Positions 11,201 through 19,951 are shown, counted from the stretch's first letter. The stretch: 64,000 nucleotides of DNA from Caulobacter sp. RHG1 (GCF_013181195.1 NZ_SMZP01000001.1:434001-498000), one strand, 5' to 3'. A program made the numbers and translations. Notes: generated by a model not told the origin, from the sequence alone.

Positions 11201-11956
11201 CTAGTTGAACACGGCGAGAAGGTCGCGGTAACGCTCGGTCCAGACCATGGCGATCCCACCCAGGGACAGCGCCAGCAGGGACAGGCCCAGGATCACGCTG
11301 AGCGGCGAGGCCACGAAGAAGATCTGGAAGGCGGGCATGACCCGACCAACCAGGCCCGTGGCGAGGTTGAAGACCAGCGAGAACACGATCACCGGCGCGG
11401 CCAGCTGGACGCCCAGCGAGAACGACTCCGCCACCGTCCGCACCGCCAGGGTGACCGAGTCGTTGAGCGGAATGGCGCGGGTGAACGGGAAGATCGTGTA
11501 CGACTTGACGATGGCCCCGATGAACAGGTGATGCAGGTCGGTGGCCATCACCAGGGTCAGGCCCAGCATCGACAGGAAGGTGGCCACGGCCGTGCTCGAG
11601 CCCTGCATCGAGGGGTTGGTGGTCTGGGCGAACGACAGGGTGGTCTGCAACGAGATGATCTCCCCCGCGGTCGTCAGCGAGATCATGAACAGGCGCAGCA
11701 CCGAACCGACCATCAGGCCGATCAGCAGCTCGTGGATCACCGCCCCGACCAGGCCGCCCAGGGTGGTGGGGATCGGCGGCACGGTGTTCTGGACCAGCGG
11801 CCCGACCAGCAGCGCCATCAGCAGGGCGAACGACAGGCGGATGCGCGGCGGCACCGACTGATCGCCGATGCCCGGCATCGTCATGACCATGGCACCCACC
11901 CGTGCGAACACGAGGGCGGCGACATAGACCTGAAACGCCGTGGCGAATGAGTTCAC
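11201..11956 (-). CDS. fliR: Flagellar export apparatus protein FliR
   Basis: FliR is a membrane protein of the flagellar type III export gate, assembling with FliP and FliQ. This 251-residue protein has about six hydrophobic segments and family hallmarks including ARVGAMVMTMPGIGDQSVPPRIRLS near the N-terminus and ELLIGLMVGSVLRLFMISLTTAGEIISLQ in the middle. Its length is normal. It sits between fliQ (25-bp gap) and flhB (9-bp gap). Confidence 0.97.
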   Translation of the reverse strand: MNSFATAFQVYVAALVFARVGAMVMTMPGIGDQSVPPRIRLSFALLMALLVGPLVQNTVPPIPTTLGGLVGAVIHELLIGLMVGSVLRLFMISLTTAGEIISLQTTLSFAQTTNPSMQGSSTAVATFLSMLGLTLVMATDLHHLFIGAIVKSYTIFPFTRAIPLNDSVTLAVRTVAESFSLGVQLAAPVIVFSLVFNLATGLVGRVMPAFQIFFVASPLSVILGLSLLALSLGGIAMVWTERYRDLLAVFN

Positions 11957-11981
11957 CGGAAGGCCCCTGCCCCGCTCTGAC

Positions 11982-12245
11982 CTACATGCCCGCGATGCGG
12001 GCGGCGATCTGGCGCATGAACCCGCTCATCAGCGAGCCCATCAGCGGCAGGAACAGCAGCAGAGACAGGAAGATGGCGACGATCTTCGGCGCGTAGACCA
12101 GGGTCTGTTCCTGGATCTGGGTCAGGGCCTGGAACAGGCCGATGGCGACACCGACCACCAGACCGACGATCAGCACCGGTGCGCACAGCTGCAGCGTCAG
12201 CCAGATCGCGTCACGGCCCACATCCAGAACCTCGGCGCCCGTCAT
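11982..12245 (-). CDS. fliQ: Flagellar export apparatus protein FliQ
   Basis: FliQ is an 87-residue protein with two membrane helices (about 17-37 and 53-73) in the flagellar export gate. The sequence MTGAEVLDVGRDAIWLTLQL and the segment ALTQIQEQTLVYAPK are typical. The ATG at 12245 gives the normal family length. It is the first gene of fliQ-fliR-flhB, and a CtrA-like box lies 69-83 bp upstream. In C. crescentus fliQ is a class II, CtrA-dependent flagellar promoter, so cell-cycle control is expected here. Confidence 0.96.
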   Translation of the reverse strand: MTGAEVLDVGRDAIWLTLQLCAPVLIVGLVVGVAIGLFQALTQIQEQTLVYAPKIVAIFLSLLLFLPLMGSLMSGFMRQIAARIAGM

Positions 12246-12313
12246 GCAAAGCCTCGTCGGAATCGGCCGTACTGGCCGTGTTGTCTTCGAGGCGGAAGAT
12301 GCGGCGAATATGG

Positions 12314-12328
12314 TTAACAGGCCGTTAG
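12314..12328 (-). promoter_or_regulatory. CtrA-like box upstream of fliQ
   Basis: On the plus strand the sequence reads TTAA caggccg TTAG, and on the minus strand cTAA-N7-TTAA, one mismatch from the CtrA consensus TTAA-N7-TTAA. It lies 69-83 bp before the fliQ ATG. CtrA control of fliQ is established in C. crescentus, which supports the call. Confidence 0.75.
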
Positions 12329-12522
12329 GGGTTGTTACCGAGAAGGCCTTAAACCGGGGGCGCGACGGTGGGTCGCGGGCGGGCCATTGCGCTCCCAGGC
12401 GCTGGCCATGCACACGACTTTCAGAGCGACCACTTGGCCAGCCTCTGCAGGGGCCCAGCTACGACGAGTCCCCGCTTGAAGGCTGACAATGGGAGAGGAC
12501 CAGCGCCCCCCCTGCCCGCGCC

Positions 12523-12822
12523 CTAGCGGATGCGGATGCTGACCGGGACCTGGATGTACGTGCCGGCGCGGCTCTTGCCGTCCGGGCCCAGCAGGTCGAT
12601 CTGGAACTGCGAGGCCATCGAAAGGGCGGCCTGGCCGACGCCGAGGTCCGCATGGCTCTCCTGCTGGACGGTGCAGGCGGTCAGGTGGCCGTCGTTCTTC
12701 ACGAGGCAGTTCAAGAGGGCGACGGCGACGCGCGGCTCGGACACGGGGGTCAGCAGGTCCGACGAGGTCTTGGCCGGAGCGGCGTTGGCGACGACGGCGG
12801 CGAGAGCGAGCGAAACGATCAC
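12523..12822 (-). CDS. Small exported protein with TonB C-terminal-like fold
   Basis: This 99-residue protein has a signal peptide (IVSLALAAVVANAAPA) and a domain with PRVAVALLNCLVKNDGHLTACTV and a C-terminal VPVSIRIR strand, reminiscent of the TonB C-terminal fold but without the proline-rich linker or membrane anchor of true TonB. Two cysteines (in NCLVK and ACTV) could form a disulphide. A GTG start at 12822 fits AAGGG 7-8 bases upstream. Its role is unknown. Confidence 0.65.
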   Translation of the reverse strand: MIVSLALAAVVANAAPAKTSSDLLTPVSEPRVAVALLNCLVKNDGHLTACTVQQESHADLGVGQAALSMASQFQIDLLGPDGKSRAGTYIQVPVSIRIR

Positions 12823-12884
12823 GAGTTCATCCCTTGTACTTATTCGTTTTTGGCGGGTCCGGCGCCGGCCTGTTCCAATTCGGA

Positions 12885-14252
12885 TCAGACGGCGTGGGCC
12901 TGCTGGACTCTCTGCAGGCCTTGTGCCGCCAGGTCGGTCAGCGAGCGCAGGCCCAGTTCCGAGAAGATGTCGAAGGCCGCGGCCAGAGCCATGCCGGCCC
13001 GGGCCAGGCGACCATCGTCACGGCCAGTGATCTCGACCCGGGCTTCGTAGAGGCGAGCCAGGTTCATCTGCGCCACCGCCCAGCTGGCGGGATCGCGAGC
13101 GCCCGACACGGCGGCCAGCTCGGCCTTGAAGGCCAGCTCGGCGGCGTCCAGCACCGCCAGGTCGGCGGTCAGCTCGGCGCAGCGCGCCAGGCAGAGAGCG
13201 CGGTTGTTGGCGACCACGGCGCGAAGAGCCAGGGCCGGCTGGACCTTCAGCACCTGGGTGGCGCGATCATAGGCCGAGACCGCCTGCTCGAAGGCGCGCT
13301 CGCTGGTCGAGGCCTCGCCCATGGTCTGCAGGGCCGCGCCCAAGGCCGACTGAACCCGCGCCCAATCCATCGGGCTGTGATCGGCGCTCAGCACCTCGAC
13401 CGCCGCGGTCAGGGCTTCGACCCCGTCGGCGATGCAGGACAGCTCGCCGTCCAGATCGCCCAGCTGGCACAGGGCCTGGCCGCGCAGACCTTCCAGCCGC
13501 GCCCAGGCCAAGGGTTCAAAGTCCGGATCCAGCACGCCGGCAGCCAGCTTGGCTTCCGAAGCGGCCAGCTCGGCCAGGGTGCGATCTTTCAGGCGCTCGG
13601 CGCAGGCCAGGATCAATTCGATACGGGCGGCCCGCTGGTCGGCCAGTTGCAGACGCGCAGGACCGCCCTTGACGCGCTTGGCGGCGGCCAGGGCGCGCAG
13701 CGGCGCCTCATAGGCCTGGACGGCGGTCAGGGCGCGATCAAGATCGCTGGCGGCCAGGGCGGCGCGGCCTTCGAGGCCGGCGTTCAGAGCACCGCAGAAA
13801 GCCGTCCTGTGGCCAGCCGGCGTGCGCGCCAGGGTCGCCGACGCGGCTGCGACCAGCCCTTCGTCGCCGAAGAGATCCGCGCCCAGCACCGCCAATACGG
13901 CCTGCTCGCAGCGCGCGGTGGCCAAGGCGTCGTGGCGACGTTCGGCTTCGAAGATCTTGGCGGCGGCCTCGGCCTGGGCCGCGCCCTTGCGCAAGGCCGT
14001 GGCGTCGCCGCTACGACGCGCCAGTTCGCGCCACACGACGGCGGCTTCCAGAAGACGGGCGCCGCGATCCTTGGCCCCAAGGCGGCTGGCGGCGACATCG
14101 GCCGAACGCGCCTCGTTGGTCAGCAGGTGAACGTCCAGAAGCTCCAGCAGCGACGTGTCGCCGCCGGTCAGTCCCTCGCGCCACGCGCCCTTGAAGCCGC
14201 CGTCGGTATCGACGCCGAACAGACGCTTCAGATCTCGCCCGAACTCGAACAT
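12885..14252 (-). CDS. Alpha-helical repeat (TPR-like) protein, 455 residues
   Basis: The protein starts MFEFGRDLKRLFG and consists of repeated Ala/Leu-rich helix pairs (for example EAAVVWRELARRSGDATALR, DRAFEQAV-like and YDRATQVLKV segments), typical of a TPR-type scaffold. It has no signal peptide or membrane helix, and no enzymatic motif is visible. I cannot name it. The intergenic region upstream carries two CtrA-like boxes, the nearer about 89-104 bp before the ATG, which suggests cell-cycle-dependent transcription. The ATG at 14252 was preferred to 14309 because the helical domain begins there. Confidence 0.7.
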   Translation of the reverse strand: MFEFGRDLKRLFGVDTDGGFKGAWREGLTGGDTSLLELLDVHLLTNEARSADVAASRLGAKDRGARLLEAAVVWRELARRSGDATALRKGAAQAEAAAKIFEAERRHDALATARCEQAVLAVLGADLFGDEGLVAAASATLARTPAGHRTAFCGALNAGLEGRAALAASDLDRALTAVQAYEAPLRALAAAKRVKGGPARLQLADQRAARIELILACAERLKDRTLAELAASEAKLAAGVLDPDFEPLAWARLEGLRGQALCQLGDLDGELSCIADGVEALTAAVEVLSADHSPMDWARVQSALGAALQTMGEASTSERAFEQAVSAYDRATQVLKVQPALALRAVVANNRALCLARCAELTADLAVLDAAELAFKAELAAVSGARDPASWAVAQMNLARLYEARVEITGRDDGRLARAGMALAAAFDIFSELGLRSLTDLAAQGLQRVQQAHAV

Positions 14253-14340
14253 GCCTCGCGCACTCCGTCCACGGATGTCCCACGCCGGGACGCCCGACGA
14301 AGGTTTCAACGCCAGAGCAGCAAAACCGGAGCCAACGCGC

Positions 14341-14356
14341 TTAACAAGTGGTTAAC
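14341..14356. promoter_or_regulatory. CtrA-like box, perfect TTAA-N7-TTAAC
   Basis: TTAA caagtgg TTAAC is a perfect match to the core CtrA consensus. It lies 89-104 bp upstream of the TPR-like gene (start 14252, minus strand) and about 290 bp upstream of the plus-strand gene at 14645. Confidence 0.7.
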
Positions 14357-14361
14357 GAATG

Positions 14362-14380
14362 TTTATGCAGCGTTAACCAT
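14362..14380. promoter_or_regulatory. Second CtrA-like box, TTTA-N7-TTAACCAT
   Basis: TTTA tgcagcg TTAACCAT matches the extended CtrA half-site TTAACCAT exactly, with one mismatch in the first half-site. It is about 21 bp from the first box (two helical turns), so both could be occupied on the same face of the DNA. Confidence 0.6.
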
Positions 14381-14644
14381 AAATATTTTCCATATTTTTA
14401 CACCTTGTTCCAAATTTCAACCAATATGGTTGAATATGTATGAAGTTGGCACACTTCTTGCTTTGTCGAATACAAGCGTAGCTGGTGATCATGCTGATTT
14501 ATTAGAACTTTGTTCACTGAACTAAAAATGACGTTAACTATAAGTTTTAGAGATCGGTTTACCTTTCGTTCACCATCGCCCTCCCCTTTCCGCGCCGAAG
14601 CAGGCTAGAAGAACCGCCCTCGAGTCATTTTCGAAGGTGTCATC

Positions 14645-15124
14645 ATGGCCGCCGTCACCCTGTGGATCGCCAGCCTTTGCCGTCCTGATCCGGGCTATGG
14701 CGGCTGGTCATGGGTGCGTCGGATGGACGGCGAGACCGGTGCGGCGACGATCAAGGGCGCAGCCGGCGGCGAGCGGCGCGCGAGCGGCGCCAGAATGAGC
14801 CTGACGGCGCTGACCGAGGCGCTGAGCAGTCTTTCCGACTTGCCCGCAGACGCGGCGGTGACGCTGCGCTTCTCCGATCCGAACCTGGCCGCGCAACTGG
14901 TCGCCTCGGACAGCGACTATGCCTCCGCCGAGCCTGACGCCTGGAACGCGGCGCGCAAGGCTCTGGCGACTCGCCCCACGCTGAACCTCGTCCCCGCCTC
15001 GCCCGGCGACAGCGCCGTCGGCTTCCTCGCCGCCTGGGCCGAGTTCGGCCTGGACACCAGCAAGACCCGGGGCAGCTTCAAGGCCGCGATCCCCAGGCCG
15101 AACCTGCTGAAATTCCCGGGTTAG
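14645..15124 (+). CDS. RNase H-fold protein lacking key catalytic residues
   Basis: This 159-residue protein resembles RNase HI in arrangement: an N-terminal strand followed by PGYGGWSWVRR, a GGERRASGARMSLTALTEAL helix where RNase HI has GGE...NRMEL, and a strand/helix VTLRFSDPNLAAQLV where RNase HI has the DSxYV motif. The first catalytic Asp is missing and the catalytic Glu is Ser (ARMSL), so it is probably not a nuclease, or uses a changed site. It is divergent from the TPR-like gene and overlaps the mgsA stop tail-to-tail. Confidence 0.55.
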   Translation: MAAVTLWIASLCRPDPGYGGWSWVRRMDGETGAATIKGAAGGERRASGARMSLTALTEALSSLSDLPADAAVTLRFSDPNLAAQLVASDSDYASAEPDAWNAARKALATRPTLNLVPASPGDSAVGFLAAWAEFGLDTSKTRGSFKAAIPRPNLLKFPG

Positions 15125-15495
15125 CGGGCGACGATCAGATCCGCCGTCGCCGGATTGCAGGCGAACGGGATGTTGGCCAGGGTCGCCAGACGGATCAGCG
15201 CCTTCACGTCGACATCGTGCGGCTGGGGCGACAGCGGGTCGACGAAGAACACCAGCACGTCCAGCCGCCCCTCGGCGATCATCGCGCCCAACTGCTGGTC
15301 GCCGCCCAGCGGACCGCTCTTCAGCCGCACCAGGTGAAGCTGCGGCAGCGCCTCCAGGATCCGTCCGCCGGTCGTGCCGGTGGCGAACAACGCCTTGTCC
15401 TTCAGGAAGTCCGCGTGTGCGAGCGCCCATTCGACCAGGGCGGCCTTCTTCTCATCGTGAGCCACGAGGCCGATGGCGAGCGGAGCGACGGTCAT
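15121..15495 (-). CDS. mgsA: Methylglyoxal synthase
   Basis: MgsA converts dihydroxyacetone phosphate to methylglyoxal and phosphate, a bypass of lower glycolysis. The 124-residue protein shows IGLVAHDEKK at the N-terminus, the phosphate-binding ATGTTG, the catalytic Asp in SGPLGGDQQLGA and the second conserved Asp region FFVDPLSPQPHDVDVKAL. The family length is normal (slightly short). The ATG is at 15495. It overlaps the convergent gene at 15124 by 4 bp at the stops. Confidence 0.95.
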   Translation of the reverse strand: MTVAPLAIGLVAHDEKKAALVEWALAHADFLKDKALFATGTTGGRILEALPQLHLVRLKSGPLGGDQQLGAMIAEGRLDVLVFFVDPLSPQPHDVDVKALIRLATLANIPFACNPATADLIVAR

Positions 15496-15584
15496 GCGCA
15501 AGATCCTGAGCCGATACCCGCCCGATATAGTCTCGCTCAAGATCATCGTCGACGGCCGCCGCGCCGACCGGCTATCTGCGCCTC

Positions 15585-16391
15585 ATGAGTGAGATCGAGA
15601 TCGACGGCCGCCTACTTCAGCGCTGGCTGCGCACCGACGCGGCTCAGCCCGGCCAACTGGTCGGCTGCGCCCTGGACGATGGCGACTGCGACGACCCGCT
15701 GACGATCATCGAGGTCGACACGACCCGACAGGCCATCGTCTGCGCCGGCGACAAGGCGCGCGTCCGCGTCGCCTTCGCCCGCCTCCCCGACTGCCTGCTG
15801 ATCGCGCCCGCCGGCCATGCCGTCGTCGTCGCCGTCCAGGCTTGCGTGTCACCGCAGGAACAGGCGCACCAACGCATGAAAGCGGAGCTTGGCGAGCTCT
15901 ATCCCAAGCCGTTCGCCACGGTCGAAGACCTGGAGGCCGTCCATGCTGCGGAGATGGCCCGCCGCGAAGGCAAGCTGCCCGAACGCGCCCTGCGCGGGCC
16001 GTGGGTGCGCGCCCTCAAGCGCAACGACCTGCATCGTCAGGGCGCCGACCTGGCCCAGGCCTGGCGTCAGCAGGCCAACGCCCTAGGCGCGCCGTGGTCG
16101 GACATCGCCCTGCACCTGGCCTGGTTCCAGCGTCACGCTGGCCACCCGAACCGCGCGATCGAAACCGTGCGCGACTTTTTGCTGTCGAAAGCCGCGGCGT
16201 CCCAGACCGAGATCGCCATGTTGGCCACGGTGGAAGCCGCCTCGTGGATCGATCGCTTCGAGCGCAAGGGCGGCGCCCCGCCCGATCTGGTCGAGGCCCG
16301 CCGCGCCGCGGCCAGGGCCTACGCCATCAATACGACCGATCCGGAGATCAAGGCGGTCTATGATCGCCTCCGGGCGGCCCAGGAGCGCTAG
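15585..16391 (+). CDS. Hypothetical protein, 268 residues
   Basis: This soluble protein has a small beta-rich N-terminal part (about 1-90: LVGCALDDGDCDDPLTIIEVD, then AIVCAGDKARVRVAF), a linker, and a helical C-terminal half (about 150-268, WRQQANALGAPWSDIALHLA and an Ala/Arg-rich end). The helical half may be TPR-like. I do not recognise a family. Codon use matches the neighbours and the frame is open throughout. It overlaps the convergent prfC stop by 4 bp. Confidence 0.65.
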   Translation: MSEIEIDGRLLQRWLRTDAAQPGQLVGCALDDGDCDDPLTIIEVDTTRQAIVCAGDKARVRVAFARLPDCLLIAPAGHAVVVAVQACVSPQEQAHQRMKAELGELYPKPFATVEDLEAVHAAEMARREGKLPERALRGPWVRALKRNDLHRQGADLAQAWRQQANALGAPWSDIALHLAWFQRHAGHPNRAIETVRDFLLSKAAASQTEIAMLATVEAASWIDRFERKGGAPPDLVEARRAAARAYAINTTDPEIKAVYDRLRAAQER

Positions 16392-17986
16392 GCGCGCTCC
16401 TTGGTCCGCTCGAAGCGCACCTTCGGATAGCGCTCGGCGACGTAGCCGATTTCCCAGGACGACTTGCCCAGGAACACCGGCTGCTCGTCGATGTCCTGGC
16501 CCATGGCCGACTTGTGCTTGTCGACGAAGTCCTCGACGTCGGCGCGCGCGCCCGACAGCCAGCGGGCCTCGGCATAGGGGCTGGCCTCGAAGATACAGTC
16601 CAGCTGGTACTCATTGGCCAGGCGGTCGGCCATGACCTCGAACTGCAGCTGGCCGACGGCGCCGACGATGAAGTCGCTGCCGATCAGCGGGCGGAAGAGC
16701 TGAGTGACGCCCTCCTCGGCCAGGCCTTCCAGCGCCTTCTTCAGGTGCTTGGCCTTCAGCGGATCCTTGACCCGCACGCGGCGCAGGATTTCCGGCGCGA
16801 AGTTGGGCAGGCCGGCGAAGCGCAGGGTCCCGGTTTCCGACAGGCTGTCACCCACCCGCAGGACGCCGTGGTTGGGGATGCCGATCACGTCGCCGGCGAA
16901 GGCGTCCTCGGCCAGTTCTCGGTCGGAGGCGAAGAACATGATCGGCGCATTGACGCTCATGGCCTTGCCGGTGTTCTGGGCCTTCAGCTTCATGCCGCGG
17001 GTGAAGCGGCCGCTGGTCAGGCGCAGGAAGGCGATCCGGTCGCGGTGATTGGGGTCCATGTTCGCCTGGACCTTGAACACGAAGCCCGACACCTCGCTGT
17101 CGCCCGGGGCGACGTGGGTCTCGGCCCCGGCCTTGGTCACCTTGGCCGGATGCGGCGGCGGGGCGTAGGCGCCGATGCCGGCCAAGAGCTGATCTACGCC
17201 GAAGTGGCGTAGGGCCGAGCCGAAGAACACCGGCGTCATGTGGCCTTCCAGGAAGCTCTGGACGTCGAACGGCTTGCCGGCCTCGGTGACCAGCATGGCG
17301 TTGTCTTCCAGCTCGGCCTTCTCGTCGGGGTCCAGATACTGGACCACCGCATTGCCGTTGAAGGCGATCGGGTCGGGATGCCCCTCGTCGTCGTTCGAGC
17401 TCTTCTTGGCGTAGGGAATGAACTGCTGGCTGCGCAGGTCCAGCATGCCCTTGAAGCGTCCGCCCGAACCGGCCGGCCAGAACAGCGGCGCCGGATCCAA
17501 GGCCAGCTTGGACGACACCTCGTCCAGCAGCTCGAACGGGTCCTGGGCCTCGCGGTCCATCTTGTTGATGAAGGTGATGATCGGGATGTCGCGCAGGCGG
17601 CACACCTCGAACAGCTTCAGGGTCTGGGGCTCGATGCCCTTGGCGGCGTCCAGCACCATGACCGCGGCGTCGGCGGCCGTCAGAGTGCGGTAGGTGTCTT
17701 CCGAGAAGTCTTCGTGGCCCGGGGTGTCCAGGAGATTGAACATCAGGCCGTCGTGGTCGAAGGTCATGACCGAGGCGCTGACCGAGATGCCGCGCTCGCG
17801 CTCGATCTTCATCCAGTCCGACTGTGTGCGGCGGGCCTGGCCACGGGCGCGCACGGCGCCGGCCGCGCGGATCGCCCCACCGGCCAGCAGCAGGTTTTCC
17901 GTCAGCGTGGTCTTGCCCGCATCGGGGTGGCTGATGATGGCGAAGGTGCGCCGGCGGGCGGCTTCAACGACGGGAGAAGTGCTCAT
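16388..17986 (-). CDS. prfC: Peptide chain release factor 3 (RF3)
   Basis: RF3 is a GTPase that recycles RF1/RF2 from the ribosome after termination. The 532-residue protein has the G1 motif SHPDAGKTT, switch I ERERGISVSASVM, G3 DTPGHEDFSEDTYRTL and G4 NKMD, followed by domain II and a C-terminal domain ending FERTKERA. A small Ala/Arg-rich variation (GAIRAAGAVRARGQARRTQSDW) follows G1 as in other RF3 proteins. The length is normal. Confidence 0.97.
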   Translation of the reverse strand: MSTSPVVEAARRRTFAIISHPDAGKTTLTENLLLAGGAIRAAGAVRARGQARRTQSDWMKIERERGISVSASVMTFDHDGLMFNLLDTPGHEDFSEDTYRTLTAADAAVMVLDAAKGIEPQTLKLFEVCRLRDIPIITFINKMDREAQDPFELLDEVSSKLALDPAPLFWPAGSGGRFKGMLDLRSQQFIPYAKKSSNDDEGHPDPIAFNGNAVVQYLDPDEKAELEDNAMLVTEAGKPFDVQSFLEGHMTPVFFGSALRHFGVDQLLAGIGAYAPPPHPAKVTKAGAETHVAPGDSEVSGFVFKVQANMDPNHRDRIAFLRLTSGRFTRGMKLKAQNTGKAMSVNAPIMFFASDRELAEDAFAGDVIGIPNHGVLRVGDSLSETGTLRFAGLPNFAPEILRRVRVKDPLKAKHLKKALEGLAEEGVTQLFRPLIGSDFIVGAVGQLQFEVMADRLANEYQLDCIFEASPYAEARWLSGARADVEDFVDKHKSAMGQDIDEQPVFLGKSSWEIGYVAERYPKVRFERTKERA

Positions 17987-18004
17987 GGGGCGGGACTAGC
18001 CCCA

Positions 18005-19570
18005 TCAGCCGCTTTTGTCATCTTCCTCGACCGCTTGCGCAGGTCGTCGACGGGCGATGGCCTGCTCAAAACGCTGCCGGGCCTCGGCGAGGCCCGGGCC
18101 ACCGTGCGGGTCGTTCAACACCGGCTCGACCATGGCGACGGCCTCGTCGAAGCGCTCGCGGCGCATCAGAGCGTCGGCGGCGGCGATGCGGAACTGACCA
18201 ACTTGCGGCGCCAGTCGCTGAGCCTTCAGCAGCACGTTGAGGACGTTGTCGCTGGGAAAGCCGGGCTCGCCGCGCCGGCTGATGCCGAAGTCGTACAGCA
18301 GCCGGGCGTTGTCGGGATCGACGGCGAAGCCCTTGCCGAACTGCTCGCGAGCCAGTCGAAGCAGCTCGGGGGCCCGAGCGCGGTCGGCGCGGGCCTGCAG
18401 CATGTAGGAATAGCCCAGGGTCTGCAGGGCCTCGACGTCGCGCGGGTCGGCCTCGATCCGCGCCTTCAGCAAGGCCTGGGCCTTCGCGCGATCGCCGTAG
18501 TCGTTCTCGGCCCGAGCCAGGGTCATCTCGGCCAAACGATCGCCGGGATAGCGCGCGGCGCGCTCGCGGATCATCGCCAGCACCTGGGCTCGCTCGTCCC
18601 GCGGCACGCCTCGTTTCAGACGCTGGTTCTCCAAGATCAGGTCGTCGGCCGAGGCTGACAGGGAGCTGACCCTCAATGGCCCCAAGGTCGACGGCGGACG
18701 TGCGATCCGCCGCGCCGGCAAGGAGCCCATATAGCTGCGGAGCACACGCGGCAACGCGTCCAACGCAACACCCGCGGCTTCGGGCATCAACGCCACCGGA
18801 TCGCCGCCGGCGGCCACGGCCTGGGTGTAGCGGGTCAGGCGCGCGAACCGTTCGGGGTCCAGCATCATGTAGTGCGTCAACAACCAGGACTGCGAATAGA
18901 ACGCCTGGACGTCGTACTCTCGACTGGCGGCCCGCGCCCGCCGCCCCAGAATCTGGTCGAACGGCAGCCAGGCCTGGCCGCGCAGCCAGGCGATGCTGCG
19001 GTTGGTGACGCCCAGCTCGACGGAATCCGGCTTGAAGCGAGCGGTCTCGAAATACTCGGCATAGCCCTCCACCAACCATGACGGATAGGCGGCCGGCGCG
19101 TACTGGGCCATGAAGTGGTGGGTGTACTCGTGGAACAGCACTCGGCGGCTGTCGTCCGGGTCTCCGTCCAAGGTCACGACCGCGAAGACGTCCCCGACCG
19201 AGGCGCTATAGAAGCCGCCAGCTTTCAGGCCGGGCGTCACCTTCTGCAGGTCGAACAGGCGCGGGACCAGGTAGATGGGCAGCGGCTTGCCGGCCATCTG
19301 CCCGTCCACATTGTGCACGGTCCGCAGAAGACCGTCGAAGTCCTGCAGCTCTCGTGCGGTCTGGAGAAGCGCCTTTTCGCCCACCCGCCCGTAGAGCGAA
19401 AAGGCCGGTGTCTGGGTGTGCAACCACGCTTCGCGGCCGCGAGCCGTGGCCGTCACGGTCAGGGGCGTAACGGCCTGGGGCGTCTCAGCCTGAGACTTCG
19501 CAATCGCTGGCGCCGCGGCGAACGTCGCAGCGGCCGCGACAAGCGCCCGCCGCGAAATGGATCGACGCAT
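18005..19570 (-). CDS. Exported zincin peptidase-like protein with TPR tail
   Basis: This 521-residue protein begins with an Arg-rich signal sequence (MRRSISRRALVAAAATFAAAPAIA), probably for export. A zincin-type site, VLFHEYTHHFMAQYAP followed by WLVEGYAEYFET, lies around residues 145-175 and is typical of DUF1570/peptidase-MA-like proteins. The C-terminal half (about 320-500) is TPR-like. It is likely a periplasmic protease or protease-like protein; the substrate is unknown. I chose the ATG at 19570 since the signal peptide begins there. Confidence 0.8.
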   Translation of the reverse strand: MRRSISRRALVAAAATFAAAPAIAKSQAETPQAVTPLTVTATARGREAWLHTQTPAFSLYGRVGEKALLQTARELQDFDGLLRTVHNVDGQMAGKPLPIYLVPRLFDLQKVTPGLKAGGFYSASVGDVFAVVTLDGDPDDSRRVLFHEYTHHFMAQYAPAAYPSWLVEGYAEYFETARFKPDSVELGVTNRSIAWLRGQAWLPFDQILGRRARAASREYDVQAFYSQSWLLTHYMMLDPERFARLTRYTQAVAAGGDPVALMPEAAGVALDALPRVLRSYMGSLPARRIARPPSTLGPLRVSSLSASADDLILENQRLKRGVPRDERAQVLAMIRERAARYPGDRLAEMTLARAENDYGDRAKAQALLKARIEADPRDVEALQTLGYSYMLQARADRARAPELLRLAREQFGKGFAVDPDNARLLYDFGISRRGEPGFPSDNVLNVLLKAQRLAPQVGQFRIAAADALMRRERFDEAVAMVEPVLNDPHGGPGLAEARQRFEQAIARRRPAQAVEEDDKSG

Positions 19571-19804
19571 CAGGACCTCTAACCGAACCCACAAAGCCAC
19601 GATGCGATCTGACATTGGAGAGCCGAAAAGAACAACCCTGGCGGACTTTGGCGCGCGCGCTGAGCGGAACCGCGGCAATCGGCGCGCGGTTATGCTCCAC
19701 ATAAGGACAAAAAGACCCTATTCGAAGAAAGGGTTTGGAGGCATGCTTTCCAAATCCCGCACCGACGGCGTCAAGATCGTCGGGCTTATGGAGGATATCG
19801 AAAG

Positions 19805-19936
19805 ATGGCCCTGCTCGACCACGATCGCGCTCACGGCCGGCAACACCCCGCCGGCAGCGCTCTGTGCTTTGGCGTCACGCTTGCCGGACTCGTCGTCCTG
19901 GCGGTGACCATTAGCTGGTTGATGACCCTGGTCTGA
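19805..19936 (+). CDS. Small single-pass membrane protein, 43 residues
   Basis: A short ORF begins MALLDHDRAHGRQHPAGSAL and ends in one hydrophobic helix (about residues 22-42, rich in Leu/Val/Ile/Thr). GGAGG lies 10 bases upstream of the ATG. The arrangement of a polar N-terminus and a single C-terminal helix resembles many small membrane proteins. An overlapping ORF from 19743 in another frame has no such logic. The call is tentative. Confidence 0.45.
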   Translation: MALLDHDRAHGRQHPAGSALCFGVTLAGLVVLAVTISWLMTLV

Positions 19937-19951
19937 GGATCAATCTGAGGA

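Larger units (their letters stand above)
14253..14644. promoter_or_regulatory. AT-rich divergent intergenic region with CtrA-like boxes
   Basis: This 392-bp gap separates the TPR-like gene (minus) from the RNase H-fold gene (plus). About 14340-14560 is strikingly AT-rich against the GC-rich background. It contains two CtrA-like boxes (annotated separately), another TTAAC at 14534-14538 and a GANTC methylation site (GAGTC) at 14622-14626. I see no ORF in it. It probably carries promoters for both flanking genes. Confidence 0.65.

Noticed and set aside
14341..14560. AT-rich region with CtrA boxes as the chromosomal replication origin
   Set aside because: The characteristic neighbours of the Caulobacter origin (such as hemE) are absent and I see no DnaA box cluster.
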